From assembly GCA_001603055.1 (NCBI GenBank), contig LVAZ01000100.1:1-13287 (forward strand): a stretch of DNA of 13,287 nucleotides. The letters run 5' to 3'. Origin of the DNA: Victivallales bacterium Lenti_02 (lineage in GTDB: Bacteria > Verrucomicrobiota > Lentisphaeria > Oligosphaerales > Lenti-02). This document shows, in pieces, positions 9,301 to 13,287 of the stretch (positions are counted from its first letter, which is position 1; each line of letters opens with the position of its first letter). Made by a program: the position numbers and the translations under genes. The notes under the pieces are model-generated. The model made no database searches. It saw only the letters and a list, made by a program, of their open reading frames with translations, and had not been told where the DNA came from.

Positions 9301-9968
9301 CGCAGGTCGTTGGGGCCCTGGTCGGTCCAGCCGCCTTGCTTGTCGCCGGCGACTTCATCGCGGAAACCGGTGTTGCAGGCGGCGCGGATGGCGACGGGGC
9401 GGAAGTTGCCGGGAGGCGTGGTGCCACGGACGGCTTGGGCATCGTCGAACCAGGCGCTTCCCTTGCCGGAATTGAGGACCAGGTAGACGGAAACGAACTT
9501 GGCTTGCTCGGGGGCGGCGGCGGTGACGGAGCGGAGGGTCCAGGGCTGGCTGCCGGTGGCGCGTTCGCTGGAGTCCTCGCGGAGCCATTTGTTCTCCGCG
9601 AACCAGGCGAGAGTCACCCGGGCCTCCCCGGCAGTCAACTCGGTCTTGATCCAGGCTTGGGCGGTGACGGTTTCGCCGGGTTTCACTTCGGCCTGGTTCT
9701 TCAGCACCCAGCGGGTGGTTTTCCGGTTCCAGGCGGTTTCGGCGTCGTTGGCGGAGTCTTTGATGAGGAGGGAGCGCTGGCCGGTGCGGGCGACGGCATC
9801 GTCCCAGATGGCCTGGCCGGGCGATTCGTAGACGGCGGTCTGCCAGCCGTCGGGAATCCCGTCGCGGTTGGCATCCTGCTCGAAGGAGCCGTTCGGGATG
9901 ATGTCGAGGGGGATGGCGAAGACGGTCGAGGCGAGGGCGAGCAGCGAGAGGCAGGCGCGGATGGACAT
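6315..9968 (-). CDS. Secreted glycoside hydrolase-like protein with N-terminal carbohydrate-binding domain
   Basis: This 1217-aa protein is predicted to be exported. Start 9968 has AGGAG 7 nt upstream. Residues 1-18 form a signal peptide almost identical to that of the neighbouring 1340-aa hydrolase (cleavage after VFA). About 19-183 resembles a CBM4/9-type jelly roll: IIPNGSFE at the start, GIPDGWQ, and a closing strand SAWFDDAQAV. About 185-420 holds one or two further beta domains. About 440-865 is a (beta/alpha)8 barrel of cellulase/GH5-like type. It opens RGRFFGTNVGG and continues AAHGVNLLRLHAYDSRWG and KKRGIYVYFDLLDY. The candidate acid/base is E600 in QEITNEN and the candidate nucleophile is E792 in MIVPEVNSPW. 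About 870-1217 is a long beta-rich C-terminal region. The substrate is unknown. The gene lies 100 nt after yheU and 57 nt before the next hydrolase, both on the same strand, so cotranscription is plausible. The mature protein shares no visible homology with its neighbour apart from fold class. Confidence 0.72.
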   Translation of the reverse strand: MSIRACLSLLALASTVFAIPLDIIPNGSFEQDANRDGIPDGWQTAVYESPGQAIWDDAVARTGQRSLLIKDSANDAETAWNRKTTRWVLKNQAEVKPGETVTAQAWIKTELTAGEARVTLAWFAENKWLREDSSERATGSQPWTLRSVTAAAPEQAKFVSVYLVLNSGKGSAWFDDAQAVRGTTPPGNFRPVAIRAACNTGFRDEVAGDKQGGWTDQGPNDLRNIQPGTQTLRGIPFEILDGNDRTCIVLRGKGRQDVAETATFPVNLTADVLYFLHACAWAGRPGSLVGSYTVAYADGTTVVVPLRNGNEIADWWKPGDLDACAVGWEGTNAESNSLALGIFPWVNPNPEKPIASVTARTTGTDANLMLVAVTAGDGTPSFPELPLDYRFTDTTGWYPWRFDVENPNLGELDLSRLLDAPAGKHGFSAVGKHGGIVFADGTRGRFFGTNVGGARCCPEKRQAEIWAERLAAHGVNLLRLHAYDSRWGGIIDYSQGNSRSLDAAAMDRMDYFVAELKKRGIYVYFDLLDYRSFLPGDEVRDAAIMDTRWENSIKGASIFNRRIIDLQKEFATQLLTHHNPYTGLRYVDEPALLIQEITNENSLFYLANPNLILPSYTEELRGLWNQWLAKQFPSRNQLAAAWTNPAGFCALSADEDPAKGTVQFPTQHLYLRLTDDNQDPLKASPRLNAMTRFLYELEVAYYNEMTAHLRGLGLKCLITGTNQDFSDASNRANAACQAMTRNNYWCHPNVHAKPFNFFRNLAMLSGDIFRSATPVANVASSTVAGKPMIVPEVNSPWPNEFRAEFMPMTMAYAALQEWDGVLLFAYDTRTDQNHLTYFGNTSDPVHWGQVPLSALLFLRGDIAPARNTIEIGVSAVDTFATRPRRSSDAYSPYNIVPYLSKLRNAYFDDVYQGEADLVLSSGHSATGDYRQARRVVLFADSAATDEAGTRCDRGQSARNAIPGLETKDNPAGLTTFVPASIPAGAQTMVHAGEPVGVVTDRFYLLPSAAQIDPGQGRWLHRVLLDALNRWQLPGAAPLDEAGEIYRSDTGQLVIDSRQRQFTANAPRLRCVAGFFTDAPVQLGDVAIVSRTPFAAITAIVLDDAETIAASRRILVTAVARAENTGQATIQTKEAKAGRDADTGAFLPQSNIAIAAHGRAPVLAEPVDAEITLPGTGYRAHALDETGQKTRDLPCQTRETTTILPLRDARSPWILLER

Positions 9969-10026
9969 GGCATGGCTCCTGGCTTGGAGGAGAATCCGGA
10001 ATGCCCATCACCATACTCCCTCCCGG
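9915..10026 (-). promoter_or_regulatory. Leader plus signal-peptide cassette, copy B
   Basis: This is the partner of copy A at 6204-6314. The 58-nt leader starts CCGGGAGGGAGTATGGTGA, differing from copy A by one base in this stretch. The middle is more diverged, and the ribosome-binding region and the 18 signal codons are again similar. TATGGT is a possible -10 element. Because this copy follows an intergenic gap and a hairpin (10020-10052), it could give the hydrolase genes their own promoter, separate from oppBC-yheU. Confidence 0.5.
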
Positions 10027-10052
10027 CGTTTCTGCCCCGAGCGTGCCGGGAG
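10020..10052 (-). terminator. Hairpin after yheU, possible attenuator or terminator
   Basis: An 8-bp perfect inverted repeat (CTCCCGGC at 10020-10027, GCCGGGAG at 10045-10052) encloses a 17-nt loop, 16 nt after the yheU stop. No T-run follows, so intrinsic termination is doubtful. The 3' arm overlaps the conserved start of the hydrolase leader, so the hairpin could couple or uncouple the two transcription units. Confidence 0.35.
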
Positions 10053-10068
10053 AGCCGCAAGCCGTCGT

Positions 10069-10278
10069 CTAGGACTCGGGGACGGCGTCCGGCGGCACGA
10101 GGCTGCAACCGCGGGTTTCCGGATCGTAGACGAGGACCAGTTTGGCTTTTTCGAGCAGCCGCAAGACTTGCCGGATCTTGTCCTCGGCGTCCGAGAGTTC
10201 GGTGCCGTCCCGGGTGACGATTTCTTCGATGACTCCGCGGAGCGCTTCGGGGCTGAGTTTCTGGTAGGGGATAATCAT
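10069..10278 (-). CDS. yheU: UPF0270 (YheU-type) small protein
   Basis: This complete 69-aa protein matches the UPF0270/YheU family in length and pattern. It begins MIIPYQKLSPEALRGVIEE, where family members start MIIPWQ.L.PETL..LIE. It continues with FVTR-like IVTRDGTE and a charged helix, and ends VLVYDPETRGCSLVPPDA, equivalent to the VLVWSE...NIMP ending of the E. coli protein. The family has a known fold but no established function that I know of. The gene starts 4 nt after the oppC stop, with a GAGGA site inside the oppC end, so it is almost certainly cotranscribed and perhaps translationally coupled with the permease genes. That is an unusual place for this family. It is cytosolic, with no membrane segment. 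Confidence 0.85.
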   Translation of the reverse strand: MIIPYQKLSPEALRGVIEEIVTRDGTELSDAEDKIRQVLRLLEKAKLVLVYDPETRGCSLVPPDAVPES

Positions 10279-10282
10279 GGTC

Positions 10283-11152
10283 TCAGTCCTCGGCGGATTC
10301 GGGGTCGAGGGCGTCGCGCAGGCCGTCGCCGAGGAAGTTCAGGCTGAACAGGGTGAGGGAGAAGCAGAGGGCCGGGAAAAAGAGCAGCCAGGGGTAGGTT
10401 TCCATCTTTTCGGCCCCCTCCTTGATGAGCACGCCCCAGGAACTCATGGGCGGCTGCACGCCGAGGCCGAGGAAGCTGAGGGTGGATTCGAGAAGCAGGA
10501 CGGCGGGGACCGTGAGGGTGGCGTAGACCACCACCGGCCCCAGCACATTGGGGAGGATGTGGCGGACGATGATCCGGGAGCGGCTCAGGCCGAGGGCGAA
10601 GGCCGCCTGGACGAACTCGCGCCGGCGCAGGGCCTGGACCTGGGCGCGGACGATGCGGGCCATGGTCAGCCACTGGACGGCGCCGATGGCCACGAAGAGC
10701 AGGCGGAAATCGCGGCCGAAAGCCACCGTGAGCAGAATGACGAAGATGGTGAAGGGCAGGGCGTAGAGCACGTCCACCAGGCGCATCATGAAGGCGTCGA
10801 TCTTGCCCCCGAGGAAGCCGGAAATGGCCCCGTAGGTCACCCCGATGCAGAGGGACACGGCGGTGGCGAGGAAGCCGACCGCCAGCGAAATGCGCCCGCC
10901 GTGGAGAAGCCGCACCAGCAAATCCCGGCCGAGGGGGTCGGTGCCGAGCCAATGCAGCGCGGACGGGCCGCGGGCGCCGTAGTCCAGATTGGTCTGCTCG
11001 TAGGTGTAGGGCGAGAGCATGGGGCCGAAGAGACTGGCCACGGTCAGCAGGAGAAACACGACCAGCCCGAACCGGGCCATGCGGTTGCGGAGCAGCCGCC
11101 GCCAGGCGTCGCGGGTCAGGGAGGAGGAGGGAATGGCGGGTTCAGCGGGCAT
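10283..11152 (-). CDS. oppC: Oligopeptide/dipeptide-type ABC transporter permease, OppC/DppC family
   Basis: This 289-aa inner-membrane permease of a peptide/nickel/oligosaccharide-type ABC importer pairs with the OppB-type subunit. Hallmarks are the N-terminal cytoplasmic arm with the first membrane helix at about 28-48, HWLGTDPLGRDLL at 67-79, and the EAA loop facing the ATPase at about 178-206 (EFVQAAFALGLS, then ILPNVLGP). ESTLSFLGLGVQPP at 222-235 precedes SWG, and the protein ends FLGDGLRDALDP. The start at 11152 is preferred over an in-frame ATG at 11197. It overlaps the oppB stop by 11 nt and has GAGG about 8 nt upstream, indicating translational coupling. Peptides are the default substrate of the family, but sugar-transporting members exist, so the nearby hydrolases leave oligosaccharides open. 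No ATPase or binding protein is encoded in the window. Confidence 0.92.
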   Translation of the reverse strand: MPAEPAIPSSSLTRDAWRRLLRNRMARFGLVVFLLLTVASLFGPMLSPYTYEQTNLDYGARGPSALHWLGTDPLGRDLLVRLLHGGRISLAVGFLATAVSLCIGVTYGAISGFLGGKIDAFMMRLVDVLYALPFTIFVILLTVAFGRDFRLLFVAIGAVQWLTMARIVRAQVQALRRREFVQAAFALGLSRSRIIVRHILPNVLGPVVVYATLTVPAVLLLESTLSFLGLGVQPPMSSWGVLIKEGAEKMETYPWLLFFPALCFSLTLFSLNFLGDGLRDALDPESAED

Positions 11153-12062
11153 CGCGCAGCCTCGGGTCCAGGAGGGCGTGGAGCAGGTCCACGACAAGAT
11201 TCAGGCCCACAATGAGAACCGCGTAGAACATCACCGTCCCCATGATGACGGTGTAGTCGCGGTCGAAGGCGGCGTTCACGAAATAGCGTCCGAGGCCGGG
11301 AATCCAGAAGACGTACTCGACCACGAAGGAGCCGGTGACGAGTCCCGCGCAGGCGGGGCCGAGGTAGGTCACCACCGGCAGCAGGCCGCCGCGCAGGGCG
11401 TGGGTGCAGACCACTCGCCATTCGGGCAGGCCCTTGGCGCGGGCGGTGCGGATGAAGTCCTTGGTGAGGATTTCAAGCATGCCCCCGCGCGCCAGCCGGG
11501 CGATGTAGGCCGCGTAGTACAGGCCCAGAGTCAGAGCGGGCAGCACCCGGTCGCCGGGGTGGTCCCAGCCCGCCGGGTTGAACCAGCCCAGCCACAGGCC
11601 AAACGCCAGGGCGAGGAGCGGCCCGAGGACGAAGCTGGGCAGGCAGATGCCGGTCATGGCCAGGGACATGGGCAGGTAGTCGCCGGGCGAGTTGTGCTTG
11701 AGGGCCGCGTAAATTCCCGCCGGCAGACCCACCACCAGCGCCACCAGCAGGGCCGAGAGCCCGAGCATGAGGGAGGCCGGAAAGTGCTCGGCGATGATCC
11801 CGTTCACCGTCCGGTCCGGATGTTTGAAGGAGGGGCCGAAGTCGCCGCGCAGCCATTGGTTGAGCTGACGGACATACTGGACGGACAGGGGCTTGTCCAA
11901 GCCGTAGCGGGCCTGGATGTTGGCCCGGATTTCCGGAGGAATCTCGCGCTCGCTGCTGAAGGGGTCGCCGGGGGCCAGGCGGACCATGAAAAAGGTCAAC
12001 GTGGCAATGGCCCAGAGGACCGGGATGGCTTGGAGCAAGCGGCTGACGATCAGTTTGACCAT
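11142..12062 (-). CDS. oppB: Oligopeptide/dipeptide-type ABC transporter permease, OppB/DppB family
   Basis: This 306-aa inner-membrane permease is of normal family length. The first helix is at about 8-28, followed by VRLAPGDPF (27-35), the typical OppB signature after helix 1. Further helices lie at about 98-120, 131-158, 176-190, 232-254 and 274-297. The EAA loop spans about 200-231 (KDFIRTARAKGLPEWRVV, conserved glycine G211). The ending VEYVFWIPGLGRYF...DYTVIMG...LLDPRLR is diagnostic. It forms the heterodimeric channel with OppC, whose start codon lies inside its last codons. ATG 12062 has AGGA 4 nt upstream, a short spacing. That leader region belongs to one of two direct repeats that bracket the upstream RDD gene. 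Binding-protein and ATPase genes are not adjacent on either side. Confidence 0.93.
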   Translation of the reverse strand: MVKLIVSRLLQAIPVLWAIATLTFFMVRLAPGDPFSSEREIPPEIRANIQARYGLDKPLSVQYVRQLNQWLRGDFGPSFKHPDRTVNGIIAEHFPASLMLGLSALLVALVVGLPAGIYAALKHNSPGDYLPMSLAMTGICLPSFVLGPLLALAFGLWLGWFNPAGWDHPGDRVLPALTLGLYYAAYIARLARGGMLEILTKDFIRTARAKGLPEWRVVCTHALRGGLLPVVTYLGPACAGLVTGSFVVEYVFWIPGLGRYFVNAAFDRDYTVIMGTVMFYAVLIVGLNLVVDLLHALLDPRLRDAR

Positions 12063-12132
12063 GGAATCCTGGCGGCGGCTGGTGGCGGATACGCGATGCG
12101 TACTGTGGCGGGGCTGGCGGGGAAATCAACCG
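12062..12132. repeat. Direct repeat copy 1, at the oppB start
   Basis: This is one of two direct copies of a ~70-nt sequence. The 32-nt core at 12101-12132 differs from 12980-13011 at one base. The remaining ~39 nt align with about 24 of 31 matches and then a short diverged stretch with a 1-nt indel. The copy ends exactly at the oppB start codon and supplies its ribosome-binding region. It contains a small palindrome, TACGC-GAT-GCGTA, which is not kept in copy 2. Confidence 0.85.
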
Positions 12133-12160
12133 GAGGCAGAATCCCGGTCCGGGGGGGCAA

Positions 12161-12196
12161 CCGTCCGGCCACGTTGCCGCAGCGTGGCCAGGACGG
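12161..12196 (-). terminator. Strong 13-bp hairpin between RDD gene and oppB
   Basis: CCGTCCGGCCACG (12161-12173) pairs with CGTGGCC plus GGACGG (12183-12196), leaving a single bulged A at 12190 and a 9-nt loop. It begins 43 nt after the RDD stop. It could end the RDD transcript, but no T-run follows on the minus strand, so Rho-dependent termination, RNA protection or a REP-type element are alternatives. Its GGCCACG/CGTGGCC stem is the same as in the element at 2147-2164. Confidence 0.5.
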
Positions 12197-12239
12197 CGGT
12201 TCGGCTAACCGGAACCGTTTCCTGCGGGTGGAACGGTGC

Positions 12240-12866
12240 CTACTTTTTCATCACCAGGCAGCCGGCCATCATATCGTGCAGCGTTTGCTTGCGCTCCGTA
12301 AACGCGGCCATGATAAAGCCGATAAAAATGATGAGGTGGGAGATAGTCTTTCCGAAGTACCTTACAGTCGCCCTGATAAAGCAAATGCGGTTGCCGTCGA
12401 GGTCGGTGACGACGATTCCCGCCGCCATCTTTCCCAGGGTTGCCTGCTTGGAGGAGCTTTCGAGCAGTGCCGAGTATAGCCACCCAATGGCCCAAGAAAC
12501 TCCAATTTGACTGACTGCAACTGCTGCGAGGTTTGTGAATACGCCGCCGGCATGGGCAAGAATAAGAGCAAGGATCGAAATGCCAGCCACCAAGATGAAA
12601 ATGTCAATCATCGCCGCTACAAACCGTAGCCAGAAACCGGCATAGCCTCCTGCGGCGGTCGACGCCAGAGGCAGCGTTGGCGGGCAGTGAGCGGCTGGCA
12701 CCAGCCCCTCGATGGCGGAGGCTGCTACCCACTCGCCCATGCCTTCCGTCCAAACCATCGTATCCGACCGCAGTTGGCGGCTCTGGAACAGTTGCAGGAG
12801 AGCAGTCTCAAAAACCGGCCCCGCGTGCTTGGCCCCGACTGTGTAGTACCATTTGCGGTCGCTCAT
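12240..12866 (-). CDS. GYF_2-RDD domain membrane protein
   Basis: This 208-aa protein has an N-terminal GYF_2 domain (about 3-50: RKWYYTVGAKHAGPV with W6/Y7, then MVWTEGMGEWVAA with W46). A proline/alanine linker leads to an RDD membrane domain (about 74-207). The RDD begins YAGFWLRFVAAMIDIF, with the conserved R81 and D88. Membrane helices fall at about 79-103, 112-136 and 172-191, and the end is the usual ERKQTLHDMMAG...VMKK. RDD proteins are small inner-membrane proteins of mostly unknown role, some linked to ion or sodium transport. Fusion to GYF_2, a proline-rich-ligand-type fold, is common. Start 12866 has GAGGA at 7 nt; the longer open frame to 12980 begins inside a repeat. The gene has lower GC than its neighbours and sits between direct repeats, suggesting separate acquisition. 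No functional link to oppBC is evident. Confidence 0.88.
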   Translation of the reverse strand: MSDRKWYYTVGAKHAGPVFETALLQLFQSRQLRSDTMVWTEGMGEWVAASAIEGLVPAAHCPPTLPLASTAAGGYAGFWLRFVAAMIDIFILVAGISILALILAHAGGVFTNLAAVAVSQIGVSWAIGWLYSALLESSSKQATLGKMAAGIVVTDLDGNRICFIRATVRYFGKTISHLIIFIGFIMAAFTERKQTLHDMMAGCLVMKK

Positions 12867-12941
12867 GTCCTGGTCCTCTTTTCCCGTCAGACACTCCTCT
12901 TGGCGCATAGGCAGCCCGATGTTCCGAACTGGTCCAGCCCG

Positions 12942-13011
12942 TGGAATTATGGTGGCGGCGGGTTCGGGATACTCATACATACTGTGGCGGGACTGGCGGG
13001 GAAATCAACCG
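12942..13011. repeat. Direct repeat copy 2, at the endonuclease Q stop
   Basis: This is the second copy of the ~70-nt repeat, in the same orientation as 12062-12132 and about 879 nt away. Its conserved core (12980-13011) includes the stop codon of the endonuclease Q-like gene at 13005-13007. At the other end, where copy 1 has the oppB ATG and AGGA, this copy reads ACG and lacks the ribosome-binding site. Confidence 0.85.
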
Positions 13012-13287
13012 CGCGCGGGTTCAGGCGGGAACACGCGGATGGAGCCGTAGAGGCCGTCGTAGCCGGGCTGGCGGATGACTTGTCCGGCGCGCAGGCGGCG
13101 GAGGGCTTCCGCAAGCTGTCCGGACTCGATGTCCGCCACGCTGTCCGGGGGTAGGTTGCGCAGAATGGCGAGTTCGGGACCGTGTTCGGCGAGGAGTTGG
13201 TGGTAGAGGTGCTGGACACGGCGGGCGGCGGGCTGGACCCCGAGGATTTCGCCGAGCAGTTCGGGCAGGGGAATCTGGTAGGCGAGG
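13005..13287 (-). CDS. Endonuclease Q / PHP-domain family protein, C-terminal fragment
   Basis: Only the last 93 codons are inside the window; the gene enters from the right edge and stops with TGA at 13005-13007. The visible residues read LAYQIPLPELLGEILGVQ, then GPELAILRNLPPDSV, then ALRRLRAGQVIRQPGYDG, then LYGSIRVFPPEP and the end. This matches my recollection of the C-terminus of the endonuclease Q family (PHP-fold DNA repair nucleases that cut 5' of deaminated bases such as uracil or hypoxanthine, TIGR00375 group). In those proteins a helical region precedes GYDG.YG.I. The catalytic PHP part lies outside the window, so activity cannot be judged. The neighbouring genes give no repair context. 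The alternative is a different protein sharing this helical tail. Confidence 0.65.
   Translation of the reverse strand, partial: LAYQIPLPELLGEILGVQPAARRVQHLYHQLLAEHGPELAILRNLPPDSVADIESGQLAEALRRLRAGQVIRQPGYDGLYGSIRVFPPEPARG

Noticed and set aside
9336..10217. 293-codon plus-strand open frame over the hydrolase start and yheU
   Set aside because: It is antisense to the signal peptide, leader and yheU, all supported by family or duplication evidence.
11153..11197. Longer OppC start at 11197
   Set aside because: It would overlap oppB by 56 nt without a better ribosome-binding site. The ATG at 11152 gives the usual family length and an 11-nt coupled overlap.
11019..12479. 486-codon plus-strand open frame across oppC, oppB and the RDD gene
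   Set aside because: It is antisense to three confidently identified genes, and its His/Gln/Gly-rich product has no domain.
12867..12980. Upstream extension of the RDD protein to an ATG at 12980
   Set aside because: The extra 38 residues come from the direct repeat and do not belong to the GYF_2 domain. The ATG at 12866 has a good ribosome-binding site and matches the family start.

Overview
The window is high-GC bacterial DNA (roughly 65-70% G+C by eye). It carries eight protein-coding genes, seven on the minus strand and one on the plus strand, with no tRNA, rRNA, transposase or CRISPR array. The gene content points to an environmental polysaccharide degrader of the Planctomycetes-Verrucomicrobia-Lentisphaerae (PVC) type or a similar lineage. 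The clues are very large secreted glycoside-hydrolase-like proteins, a cytosolic deacetylase-like/GATase-like protein, an endonuclease Q homologue and intergenic palindromic repeats. This placement is inference, because no marker gene is present.

Left part (1-2234): three copies of a 28-nt hairpin-bearing repeat (1-109) precede a plus-strand gene (212-1969). That gene encodes a 585-aa protein with an N-terminal GATase-like region and a polysaccharide-deacetylase-like core. It converges on the next gene, and the 265-bp gap between them is filled almost entirely by an imperfect inverted pair of a ~100-nt palindromic element (1975-2230).

Middle (2235-10068): two tandem minus-strand genes encode exported multidomain proteins of 1340 and 1217 aa. 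Both have (beta/alpha)8-barrel glycosidase-like catalytic regions and accessory beta domains. Their leaders and signal peptides are nearly identical in DNA, but the mature proteins are unrelated, so an export/expression cassette appears to have been copied in front of different enzymes.

Right part (10069-13287), read on the minus strand: the 3' end of an endonuclease Q-like gene (running off the window), a GYF_2-RDD membrane protein gene, oppB/dppB- and oppC/dppC-type permease genes that overlap, and a UPF0270 (YheU) gene 4 nt behind oppC. oppB-oppC-yheU look like one transcript and may read on into the two hydrolase genes. The RDD gene has distinctly lower GC (about 53% in a counted 60-nt stretch) and lies between two direct copies of a ~70-bp sequence. 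One copy abuts the endonuclease Q stop and the other the oppB start, as though the original endoQ-oppB spacer had been duplicated when the RDD gene arrived.

No clearly new defence or biosynthetic system is visible. The points most worth a second look are the shared leader-signal cassette, the repeat-bracketed RDD gene, the covarying inverted-repeat element, and the unassigned glycosidase and deacetylase families.
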